Part shown: piece by piece, positions 1 through 5,323 of the stretch | Layout of the letters: every line of letters begins with the position of its first letter | Numbering within the stretch: position 1 is the stretch's first letter | Program-made: the position numbers and the translations under genes | Notes under the pieces: model-generated | Seen by the model: the letters and a program-made list of their open reading frames with translations, nothing else | Databases searched by the model: none | What the model was told of the DNA's origin: nothing | Assembly (NCBI GenBank): GCA_964543575.1 | Contig: CAZIYV010000164.1 | Location: 1 to 6,220 of the forward strand | DNA from: Pelotomaculum_B sp964543575 | GTDB lineage: Bacteria; Bacillota; Desulfotomaculia; Desulfotomaculales; Pelotomaculaceae | Direction: 5' to 3' | DNA length: 6,220 bases

Positions 1-1386
1 GCTGAGGGTAATGGCCAGTTCTTTGGTCCGCGAGCAACGCCTTTTAATCTCATCCGGCAAGTTGTCCGGTGAGACTTTTCCATATAATTCAACCAGGGTA
101 AGGAGATCGATCAGCCCCTGGTAGGTCTTGTAAAACTCTCTATCCCAACAAGTCTTGTAAAAGGTACAGTCACTGCATATCTTTTCACCCACCTGGTTTA
201 AGAGCCTTTGCAGCCCTTGCTCTTCCCAGTCCTTGCCGGTGGTAGATGATACCTGTTCAAAGGTCCGCGACAATTCCCTGAGCACCCTGGCCCAGTTCTT
301 AATCCGGTCTTCGAATATTTCCTTGTAAAAAAATCTTTCTTCGGAGGTTTCCTTTGTTTTAGCAGACCCCAGGCCCAAGGCCACTTTCAAATCCTCTAAA
401 AAAACCACCGGGACCAGCAGAAAAAGCAGTGTGGCAATCCCTGTTTCCGCGAGAATAGCAACCATATTCCCAAAATCGCTAATATAAACGGATAAAATAA
501 TATTACCCAGGAGAAATCCGGTGGCCACACCGGTTTTACTAAAATTTTTACAAATACCCGCCAGTAAACCGGCGAATGAGTATGCCCCCACCATGACTGG
601 CGCTGTGACATAAGCCAAACCGGGGATGGTCCCCACCACCGCGCCGGCGCCGGCTCCGGCGCCGGCGCCGCCAACGAACGCCGCCAGCAAAATAACCAGC
701 TTGCTCAAGACGCCCTTAACGGTTATCATTTCATACTTGAGATCACCGGTTCCGGCGATAAGCCCCCCCAGGATAAGCAGCAAGCAAAATATTTCTTCTC
801 CGGAAAAAGGGGATATCCCGCCTGCCTTTTTTTTAAGCGCCTCAATACCGTATAACATGACTGGAGTGAGCAGGGCGGCAAATACAGCTTCAAACAAAAC
901 GCTGAAGTAACCGTAGGAAGAAGGGAAATTGTAAGCTATAAATGAGGCTTTAACAACCACTGTCGCAGCCAGAACCAGGGCCGGCAGGATCAACCACGGC
1001 TTTTTCATTTCGGCCGGCGCCGATCTGATTAAGAGCCAGGTGCAAAGCATGGTAAGAATAGAGCTGGTGAGTGGGATCCCCCTGCTGACTGTGGCCAGGC
1101 CGAGGATAACTGAAAGGACCGCCAGAATACCGGAGCGGCCACAGACTCTAATGGCGGCAGCCACAAAAGAAGCCCCGAAAGGCGACAGCTCGCCCAATAA
1201 GACCGCCCGCCCCAGAAAGAAGCCGGCACAGGCCAGTACCAGTGATTCGGCATGCAAGGCCTGTCCAACTTTGGCCCTAAAAAAATGAATTTGTTTTTTG
1301 CCATTCTTTGTACTGACTCCGGACCGGCTCTTCTTTTTTTCACTCCCGGACCGGTGATACGGATAGATCTCGGGATTTTCAAACAA
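1..1386 (-). CDS. spoIIE: Stage II sporulation protein E (SpoIIE), N-terminal part, runs off the left edge
   Basis: SpoIIE is a septum-located membrane serine phosphatase (PP2C family) that dephosphorylates SpoIIAA and so activates sigma-F in the forespore; it also interacts with FtsZ. The minus-strand frame is open from 1386 to base 1 without a stop, giving 462 residues of a family usually near 820. A basic cytoplasmic head (residues 1-44) is followed by about ten hydrophobic segments (roughly 45-330), including a Gly/Ala-rich stretch VGGAGAGAGAGAVVG at 238-252. A soluble region follows, with clustered cysteines C404, C407, C413 and C451 (CSDCTFYKTCW), a pattern I associate with the SpoIIE central region. 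The catalytic PP2C domain would lie beyond the window. The start is TTG at 1386: the frame has a stop at 1399-1401, the only other candidate (GTG 1393-1395) lies inside the AGGGGTGG ribosome site, and spacing to TTG is good. It has its own promoter and sits downstream of ppx. Confidence 0.93.
   Translation of the reverse strand, partial: MFENPEIYPYHRSGSEKKKSRSGVSTKNGKKQIHFFRAKVGQALHAESLVLACAGFFLGRAVLLGELSPFGASFVAAAIRVCGRSGILAVLSVILGLATVSRGIPLTSSILTMLCTWLLIRSAPAEMKKPWLILPALVLAATVVVKASFIAYNFPSSYGYFSVLFEAVFAALLTPVMLYGIEALKKKAGGISPFSGEEIFCLLLILGGLIAGTGDLKYEMITVKGVLSKLVILLAAFVGGAGAGAGAGAVVGTIPGLAYVTAPVMVGAYSFAGLLAGICKNFSKTGVATGFLLGNIILSVYISDFGNMVAILAETGIATLLFLLVPVVFLEDLKVALGLGSAKTKETSEERFFYKEIFEDRIKNWARVLRELSRTFEQVSSTTGKDWEEQGLQRLLNQVGEKICSDCTFYKTCWDREFYKTYQGLIDLLTLVELYGKVSPDNLPDEIKRRCSRTKELAITLS
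641..672. repeat. GCCGGC hexamer-like simple repeat inside spoIIE
   Basis: A run of alternating GCC/GGC triplets, interrupted by one TCC, encodes the Gly-Ala repeat of a SpoIIE membrane segment (residues 239-249). Unit length is six bases, so slippage would add or remove Gly-Ala pairs without shifting the frame. Glycine-rich membrane segments occur in SpoIIE, so protein-level selection may explain it. Confidence 0.6.
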
Positions 1387-1423
1387 TAGATCCACCCCTT
1401 ATACTTTTTCTACCAATAGTATT

Positions 1424-1456
1424 ATTATAGTATAAATGAGTGGAATAAATTGTCAT
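1424..1456 (-). promoter_or_regulatory. spoIIE promoter, sigma-A type with 21-bp spacer
   Basis: On the minus strand the -10 is a perfect TATAAT (1429-1424) and the best -35 is ATGACA (1456-1451), 5 of 6 to TTGACA, separated by 21 bases. At 17-18 bases there is no acceptable -35. In B. subtilis the Spo0A-activated spoIIE and spoIIG promoters are known for over-long spacers (21-22 bp), so this spacing fits the gene. The predicted start of transcription near 1417 gives a leader of about 30 bases to the TTG start. Confidence 0.6.
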
Positions 1457-1473
1457 CTTTGGTAGCTACCGCA

Positions 1474-2358
1474 TCACTTTATTTCGACTTCTTTTAGTAA
1501 TAATCCGTAAAGCATGTCGCATTCGCTGACATACATCCAGCTGAGACCCAGTCCGCTTAAAACCGTTTTAAGGATAACCACTCCCGCGACGATAATATCG
1601 GCTCTCTCCGGCTGCAGGCCGGGCACTTTCCTTCGTTCCTTTATGTCCATATCTTTCAACATATTCAGGATCCTGTCCACACTGCCGGCGCTTAAGCAAT
1701 AGCCGTGCACCCGCTCGGGGTCATAAACTGCAAGCTGCTGGTCAATAGCAGCTAGGGTGGTTACCGTTCCACCCACTCCCACCAGATTTTTAAGTGACAG
1801 GCTCTTTATTTCCGCCAGTACCGGTCGCAGAAGATCTGATATCTCCGCTTCCCCCGCGCCGGTCTCGGTCATCCGTACAGCCCCGGCATTTACACTAACC
1901 AGACGCAACCTGTCCGCTTGCTGCCAGGTAAGCTCCGTGCTGCCGCCGCCTATGTCCAGGACTACAGTGGAGTGCTGCGGGACCACCAGTCCTGCCAGCA
2001 CTCCACTGTAACTCAAAGCCGCCTCTTCCTCACCGCTCAGTACCCGCAGCTGCAACCCCGCTTCTTTTTTAACCAACTTCATAAACTCACTTTGATTGGA
2101 TGCGTCACGTACTGCGCTGGTAGCCGCGGCCACAACTTTTTCAGCTCCCAGGTTCAGCGCTGTCTGCTTAAATACTCTGACAGCCTGCACCGTTCTCTCC
2201 ATGGCCTCCCGCAGCAATAAGCCCCCGGCGATCCCTTCCCCCAGGCGAGTGGTGGCCAGTCCGGTTTCTATCCTTTTAATGACCCCGCCAGCCCCCTCGG
2301 CCACCAGCAGCCTGGTGGAATTAGTCCCGATATCAATAGCGGCGAAACGTCTCATCAC
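1474..2358 (-). CDS. Ppx/GppA-family exopolyphosphatase / pppGpp phosphohydrolase, short form
   Basis: A cytoplasmic phosphatase of the ASKHA (actin/Hsp70) fold that removes terminal phosphate from polyphosphate or converts pppGpp to ppGpp. The 294 residues carry the expected motifs in order: phosphate-1 loop AIDIGTNSTRLLVAE (7-21), ATSAVRDA (79-86), the GEEEAALSYSGV signature (109-120), phosphate-2 loop VLDIGGGSTEL (133-143), the second-domain GVGGTVTTLAAID (194-206) and PGLQPERADIIVAG (246-259). The length matches the two-domain form without the C-terminal HD-like domains of E. coli Ppx. The start is GTG 2358 or ATG 2355, one codon apart; GGAAG at 2369-2365 serves either. It follows the S1 gene after a terminator-like hairpin, so it depends on read-through or an unseen promoter. 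Its 3' end overlaps the upstream control region of spoIIE. Substrate preference cannot be read from the sequence. Confidence 0.9.
   Translation of the reverse strand: MMRRFAAIDIGTNSTRLLVAEGAGGVIKRIETGLATTRLGEGIAGGLLLREAMERTVQAVRVFKQTALNLGAEKVVAAATSAVRDASNQSEFMKLVKKEAGLQLRVLSGEEEAALSYSGVLAGLVVPQHSTVVLDIGGGSTELTWQQADRLRLVSVNAGAVRMTETGAGEAEISDLLRPVLAEIKSLSLKNLVGVGGTVTTLAAIDQQLAVYDPERVHGYCLSAGSVDRILNMLKDMDIKERRKVPGLQPERADIIVAGVVILKTVLSGLGLSWMYVSECDMLYGLLLKEVEIK
1483..1489 (-). promoter_or_regulatory. Candidate Spo0A box upstream of spoIIE
   Basis: AGTCGAA on the minus strand matches the Spo0A box TGTCGAA at 6 of 7 bases. It lies about 66-72 bases upstream of the predicted spoIIE transcription start, inside the last codons of ppx. 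Distance and orientation are compatible with Spo0A activation. A 7-base match alone is weak; the promoter spacing raises its credibility. Confidence 0.4.
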
Positions 2359-2397
2359 TTATCACTTCCATCTATTTAGTAAAAGGCCCATGAAACA

Positions 2398-2427
2398 ATA
2401 AAAAGCAATTCTCTCAATGAGAATTGC
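2398..2427 (-). terminator. Rho-independent terminator between the S1 gene and ppx
   Basis: On the minus strand a perfect 9-bp stem (GCAATTCTC / GAGAATTGC) with a 5-base loop is followed by TTTTTATTG, 10 bases after the TAA of the S1 gene. The stem is AT-rich and the T run is short, so partial termination with read-through into ppx is plausible. I saw no convincing separate ppx promoter. Confidence 0.65.
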
Positions 2428-2436
2428 CTGTTTCTC

Positions 2437-2829
2437 TTATTCCGCTTTCTTGCCCGAACCGCGCCCGCCCCTTTTTGATTCGGTATTCCGCTTTAAAACC
2501 TGTTGGCGCTCTTCGCTCTCTTTGAGGAACTTGGCCAGCTTATCTTCAAAGGAAGGCTGAAATTTTTTCTTGGCGGGGCGAACTGAAGGGTTAGCTTGTT
2601 TAATGGAAAGACCTATTTTACCCTTCGGGTCTACTGAAATTACTTTAACGGTAACCTTATCACTGGCTTTCAGGAAATCGTTAACGTCCTTTACATAAAC
2701 CTCGGCAATTTCAGAAATGTGTACCAGACCAGTCTCTCCACCGGGCAGCTCAATAAAAGCACCGAAATTCGTAATTCCGGTGACAACGCCCTCTAAGACG
2801 CTCCCCAGTTCAATCGGCATAACTGACAA
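2437..2829 (-). CDS. S1 RNA-binding domain protein, YabR/CvfD-like
   Basis: A small RNA-binding protein of the general-stress/ribosome-associated S1 family found beside divIC and spoIIE in many Firmicutes. Of 130 residues, about 8-78 form one S1 (OB-fold) domain: GSVLEGVVTGITNFGAFIEL, then ETGLVHISEIA, then the closing VDPKGKIGLSIKQ. The tail (80-130) is basic, with PAKKK, KRGGRGSGKK and a helical stretch FEDKLAKFLKESEERQQ. The TTG at 2829 sits 4 bases after a near-perfect AAGGAGG (2840-2834); the in-frame ATG at 2820 would be 13 bases away, so TTG is preferred, although the spacing is slightly short. It has its own consensus promoter and a terminator after it. The exact RNA target is unknown. 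Confidence 0.9.
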   Translation of the reverse strand: MSVMPIELGSVLEGVVTGITNFGAFIELPGGETGLVHISEIAEVYVKDVNDFLKASDKVTVKVISVDPKGKIGLSIKQANPSVRPAKKKFQPSFEDKLAKFLKESEERQQVLKRNTESKRGGRGSGKKAE

Positions 2830-2862
2830 AATTCCTCCTTAAAACTCCAAAAACCTAGTGTA

Positions 2863-2892
2863 ATTATATGCGAACTAAACAGAGAGTGTCAA
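2863..2892 (-). promoter_or_regulatory. Consensus sigma-A promoter for the S1-domain gene
   Basis: On the minus strand there is a perfect TTGACA (2892-2887), an 18-base spacer and a perfect TATAAT (2868-2863), ending about 33 bases upstream of the TTG start. Both hexamers match all six bases, which makes this the strongest promoter in the window. It lies just after the distal end of the interrupted divIC frame (2920), so S1 expression does not depend on the divIC transcript. Confidence 0.85.
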
Positions 2893-2919
2893 GAAACATC
2901 TGGGTTTTCTATATTAACT

Positions 2920-3039
2920 TTAGTCAGCTACAATGTTTTCTTGCGCAGGGCTCTGAATCCCCTTTAACTGAGTCCCCGGTTCTACCGGGATTACCCTTGT
3001 TTCGCCCGGCTTGATCAGGCCTATTTTCTCACGGGCGGT
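2920..3039 (-). other. Detached C-terminal segment of divIC, in frame after TAG
   Basis: Directly after the TAG at 3042-3040 the same frame continues for 39 codons to a TAA at 2922-2920. It begins TAREKIGLIKPGET, the conserved end of the septum formation initiator family, where homologues read roughly YIE-x-x-AREKLGLVKPGE. The segment has no start codon or ribosome site of its own. It is either dead 3' sequence of a recently truncated gene or the distal part of a protein made by reading through the TAG. One base change from AAG (Lys) or CAG (Gln) would give TAG. Confidence 0.75.
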
Positions 3040-3339
3040 CTATTCAATATAGGCGTCACTCTGCACCATGCGCAGTTCTTCACGAAGTGAGGCGTTTTTT
3101 TGCTGCAAATCATTCATTTGCTGCTGAATACCGCTGACGTCGTTGCGCATATTGGCAAGCTTGTTGAACTGGCTGTAGAAAGAAAAAGCCATATATGCCA
3201 GGAGGAACACACCTACTAATACAGGAATCCTGCTTCTGGATAGATTGAAGGATTTTTTAGGCCGGGACTGCTTACCTGGCGCAGCCTTTTCCTCCGGGGG
3301 GTAAAATACTTCCCATTCCTTTCTTAAAGGCTGGTTCAC
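3040..3339 (-). CDS. divIC: DivIC/FtsB-like septum formation initiator, C-terminus cut by in-frame TAG
   Basis: A bitopic division protein that forms the DivIC-FtsL-DivIB (FtsB-FtsL-FtsQ) complex at the septum. The 99 residues read as a proline- and lysine-rich cytoplasmic head (1-37), one membrane span (about 38-56, IPVLVGVFLLAYMAFSF) and an extracytoplasmic coiled coil (about 58-93, with LANMRNDVSGIQQQMNDLQQ). It then stops at TAG in the middle of the conserved C-terminal motif, ending SDAYIE. Family members are usually 100-130 residues; with the downstream 39 codons this one would be about 139. The ATG at 3339 overlaps the TGA of the HTH gene by four bases (ATGA), so translation is probably coupled. 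No other complete gene here ends in TAG. Family assignment is firm; whether the product is truncated, read through or a sequence error is open. Confidence 0.85.
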   Translation of the reverse strand: MNQPLRKEWEVFYPPEEKAAPGKQSRPKKSFNLSRSRIPVLVGVFLLAYMAFSFYSQFNKLANMRNDVSGIQQQMNDLQQKNASLREELRMVQSDAYIE

Positions 3340-3572
3340 TGCTTAACCTCCTCTTCCTCATCAACTCCAAAGATGGCCAGGTTTTGACCGGGTATAACGA
3401 TCACCACTTCGTAGCCTTTGGTCCTGGCCCGGCTGTATAGTGTTGAGACAGTGCTGGGACTTAAATTAAGCTGTTTGGCTATCCTGTCTGTGGAATAGCC
3501 CATCTCTTTTAAAGTCACAACCTGCCGTTCCCTGAAACTGAGTCTCTCAGCGCCCCTTATTTCGATTTTCAT
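3336..3572 (-). CDS. Small helix-turn-helix protein, sigma-70 region 4 / LuxR-like
   Basis: A 78-residue putative DNA-binding protein. The segment LSFRERQVVTLKEMGYSTDR followed by IAKQLNLSPSTVSTLYSRAR (11-50) has the four-helix pattern of sigma region 4 or LuxR-type domains, with the recognition helix near 39-50. The rest (KGYEVVIVIPGQNLAIFGV) is a short beta-rich tail ending in DEEEEVKQ. There is no receiver or other sensor domain. The ATG at 3572 follows AGGAG (3586-3582) with a 9-base gap. It overlaps divIC by four bases, so the two are co-translated. Phased TGT/ACA dyads in its leader suggest it could regulate itself, which is inference. I do not recognise a named gene; B. subtilis has yabP and yabQ in the comparable position. 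Confidence 0.75.
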   Translation of the reverse strand: MKIEIRGAERLSFRERQVVTLKEMGYSTDRIAKQLNLSPSTVSTLYSRARTKGYEVVIVIPGQNLAIFGVDEEEEVKQ

Positions 3573-3591
3573 AAAAAATTGCTCCTAGCCG

Positions 3592-3634
3592 TGTAAACAG
3601 GTATTGTCCACAAACTATGTACAAAGTAAGTACA
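3592..3634. promoter_or_regulatory. Cluster of phased TGT/ACA dyads, candidate operator
   Basis: Four short dyads lie in a row: AGTACA with core GTAC at 3630-3633, TGTACA (3618-3623), TTGTCCACAA (3604-3613) and TGTAAACA (3592-3599). Their centres are 11, 12 and 13 bases apart, close to one helical turn. The first two also form an inverted repeat TGTAC-N7-GTACA (3618-3634). They sit between the putative start of transcription and the ribosome site of the HTH gene, where a repressor would act. Confidence 0.35.
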
Positions 3635-3637
3635 GGT

Positions 3638-3664
3638 TTTCTACAAAAGAAAAATTATTCCTTC
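3638..3664 (-). promoter_or_regulatory. Candidate sigma-H-type promoter for HTH-divIC
   Basis: GAAGGAATA (3664-3656) fits the sigma-H -35 consensus RNAGGAWWW completely. After 11 bases comes GTAGAAA (3644-3638), 6 of 7 to the -10 consensus RNNGAAT. The gap is the expected 11-12 bases. No good sigma-A pair was found in this leader. Sigma-H control would link a division gene to entry into sporulation. The AT-rich surroundings make chance matches possible. Confidence 0.4.
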
Positions 3665-3697
3665 TTTTGGTCAAAAAAAATTTTGTTTTTCTGCACT

Positions 3698-3729
3698 AAA
3701 AAACGCGACCGGGATATCCCCCGGCCGCG
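3698..3729 (-). terminator. Strong rho-independent terminator of the SLH gene
   Basis: On the minus strand a 10-bp GC-rich stem (CGCGGCCGGG / CCCGGTCGCG, one G-U pair) with a 6-base loop is followed by six T. It starts 30 bases after the TAA of the SLH gene and separates it from the HTH-divIC unit. Confidence 0.9.
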
Positions 3730-3758
3730 CTCTTTAAATACTATCAAACTAACTTGTT

Positions 3759-5186
3759 TTAATTTGTTTCAAATCTCCAGTCCGACCCGGTGATACCCTC
3801 AAAGTTATCGCCGCTGTCTGCTTCTTCAAGATAGCCGGCCTTGATCGTCACTTCAAAAGTGTCTCCCTCAGCAAGCGGCTCTTCCAAAGTGATAACCAGC
3901 GTGTCGCCATCGATTTCAATACTATCTATATCCACATATTCATCTTCGCTTTTGTTGTAGACTTTGGCGGCGTTATCCAAATCCTTGCCGGATATCACCT
4001 GAATATCATCGCTGAATTCAGCTCTGAGAACTTCGGTGTTCGCCCCGTCCACATCTTCATCCCCATCGGCGGGGCTTAAGCTTACAATTTCAAAATCATC
4101 TTCTTCGGCATCGCCTGTGCTGAATTCCCACTGACTTCCGCTCAGCCCGTCAAAGCTTTCCCCGGACTCTTCGGCCTCAATTATGTCCTCATCAATGGTC
4201 ACCCGGTAAGTCTTGTCGTCTTCGAGTTCATCTTCCAGTTCAATATACAGGTACCTGCCACTAATTGATACCTGATCTATGTCAATGTAATCATCGTCGG
4301 TAACATTTTTCACAGTGATACCTTCCCTGACGCTTTCCAGGTCTTCTGCCGCTTCAATAGCCACGCTAAACTTGGCAGTCAGCTGATCGGTGGCCGAATC
4401 AACATCATCACTTCCGTCAGCGGGAGTCAGTGTGTCAATTTCAAGGTCGTCACTGGTATCGCTGTCGTCATTTCCGTCACCTTCTATCTCCGATAACATA
4501 ATCCGGTAGATTATGGCTGCCATCTCTGCCCTGGTTACCGGTTTGTTGGGTTGAAACACATTGCCCGGATAGCCGACCATAAAACGATTTCTGCACATCC
4601 CGCCTATGTAAGACCTGGCGAAATATGGTATCTCATCATCATCCTGGAAGGAAGTCTGGTCATACTCTTCCAAACCCATGGCCCTGGCTGCCCAGACCGC
4701 CACCTCGTACCTTTTGGCCGGCTCCCATCCTTTAAACTTATCTGCATCCGCTTCCGTCAGGATCCCCTCTTCGACGGCATAATCCATACATTCCCTCATC
4801 CAGTCCGGTACACTTTCGTCCAGATCCAGGTCCTGATCAGCTGTACCATCAAAACCTGATGCTTTGGAAATCATCATGATCGCTTCATATTTAGTCACCG
4901 GATTGTTCGGCCTGAACGTAAAATCCGGGTAACCGGAAACTATACCCTGCGTGATCATGAAACGGACCGGCTGCTCAGCCCAATGTGAACTCACATCAGT
5001 AAACTGAGTTGCTTTCCAATTGCCCTGAACTTTTATTTTCCATTTTCCTTTTTCTTTGCCGTTGCCGTTGCCGGGACTGGCAAATGCCGCGCTAGCCATC
5101 ACCAGTACCAGAATCGCGGCTAAAACCAAGGTAATACTACACTTTCTAAACAACCCGCACACCCCCGATTTAAATTCTTTGGTCAC
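3759..5186 (-). CDS. Secreted S-layer-homology protein with two acidic Ig-like (Big_5/SbsA-type) domains
   Basis: A cell-wall-anchored surface protein of 475 residues. The signal peptide runs from 1 to about 36 (core SITLVLAAILVLVMASAAFA, likely cut after AFA). After a Gly/Lys-rich linker come three SLH domains: 62-109 (FTDVSSHWAEQPVRF, GIVSGYPDFTFRPNNPVTK), a degenerate one at about 122-171, and 180-230 (FMVGYPGNVFQPNKPVTRAE). SLH domains bind pyruvylated secondary wall polymer. An acidic linker (235-247) leads into two related Ig-like domains, 248-357 and 365-474, both opening with L-[TS]-PADG and ending W-[ER]-F-[SE]-T. They are very rich in Asp/Glu, suggesting cation binding, which is inference. 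No enzyme domain is seen. GTG at 5186 has an AAAGG site 7 bases upstream, but a better ribosome site lies before in-frame CTG/ATT codons further up, so the start is uncertain. It is monocistronic, divergent from spoIIR, with a strong terminator. Confidence 0.9.
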   Translation of the reverse strand: MTKEFKSGVCGLFRKCSITLVLAAILVLVMASAAFASPGNGNGKEKGKWKIKVQGNWKATQFTDVSSHWAEQPVRFMITQGIVSGYPDFTFRPNNPVTKYEAIMMISKASGFDGTADQDLDLDESVPDWMRECMDYAVEEGILTEADADKFKGWEPAKRYEVAVWAARAMGLEEYDQTSFQDDDEIPYFARSYIGGMCRNRFMVGYPGNVFQPNKPVTRAEMAAIIYRIMLSEIEGDGNDDSDTSDDLEIDTLTPADGSDDVDSATDQLTAKFSVAIEAAEDLESVREGITVKNVTDDDYIDIDQVSISGRYLYIELEDELEDDKTYRVTIDEDIIEAEESGESFDGLSGSQWEFSTGDAEEDDFEIVSLSPADGDEDVDGANTEVLRAEFSDDIQVISGKDLDNAAKVYNKSEDEYVDIDSIEIDGDTLVITLEEPLAEGDTFEVTIKAGYLEEADSGDNFEGITGSDWRFETN

Positions 5187-5216
5187 ACCCTGGCCTTTAT
5201 ATTGGCTAATCAGGAT

Positions 5217-5225
5217 CCCTCCTTT
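5217..5225 (-). promoter_or_regulatory. Strong ribosome site upstream of the SLH gene, no ATG after it
   Basis: AAAGGAGGG on the minus strand is the best Shine-Dalgarno match near this gene. It is followed by atcCTGATT, where CTG (5213-5211) and ATT (5210-5208) are in frame with the SLH protein, 4 and 7 bases from GGAGG. The GTG at 5186 is 31 bases away. Translation may begin at a rare CTG or ATT, adding 8-9 residues to the signal peptide, or at GTG using the weaker AAAGG. Confidence 0.5.
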
Positions 5226-5261
5226 CTTGACTTGGTTCCTAATTAGTTAATACGCTTAATT

Positions 5262-5289
5262 AAAAAAATATGGGGGGTGCTAAGCCCCC
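5262..5289 (-). terminator. Hairpin with T-run in the SLH leader: attenuator, stabiliser or antisense terminator
   Basis: On the minus strand a G-run/C-run stem (GGGGGC, then loop, then GCACCCCCC) is followed by ATA and seven T. It lies about 40 bases before the strong ribosome site of the SLH gene. No minus-strand gene precedes it in the window, so it either belongs to the SLH leader or stops antisense transcription that has crossed spoIIR. Confidence 0.5.
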
Positions 5290-5294
5290 TGTGA

Positions 5295-5323
5295 AATAAA
5301 ACTATTTTTCATAAACATGTTAA
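5295..5323 (-). promoter_or_regulatory. Candidate sigma-A promoter for the SLH gene
   Basis: TTAACA (5323-5318, 5 of 6) and TTTATT (5300-5295, 4 of 6) are 17 bases apart on the minus strand. Transcription would begin near 5288, at the foot of the leader hairpin, giving a leader of about 100 bases. The -10 is poor, so this is tentative. The -35 overlaps the -35 of the spoIIR promoter on the other strand. Confidence 0.3.

Noticed and set aside
396..674. Minus-strand open frame of 92 codons with hydrophobic stretches
   Set aside because: It is an off-frame reading of spoIIE. The true frame runs unbroken from 1386 to 1 and gives recognisable SpoIIE sequence; this one gives an unnatural Trp/Pro-rich protein.
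1029..1382. Minus-strand open frame of 117 codons with an ATG start, overlapping the start of spoIIE
   Set aside because: It is a shifted frame of the spoIIE N-terminus with no ribosome site of its own and no family resemblance.
1461..1470. Perfect 10-base palindrome GGTAGCTACC just upstream of the spoIIE -35
   Set aside because: Palindromes of this length are expected several times by chance in 6 kb, and it has no loop to act as a hairpin. It is possible as an operator but not supported.
1918..2401. Overlapping plus-strand frames opposite ppx
   Set aside because: They are antisense shadows of a clear Ppx/GppA gene and have no ribosome sites or domain character.
3604..3612. TTGTCCACA, one mismatch from the DnaA box TTATCCACA
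   Set aside because: It is a single box with no cluster or AT-rich unwinding region that would indicate an origin; better explained as part of the phased dyads.
3671..3690. A-run followed by T-run suggesting a hairpin or terminator
   Set aside because: There is no GC stem; probably bent AT-rich DNA or an upstream element near the HTH promoter.
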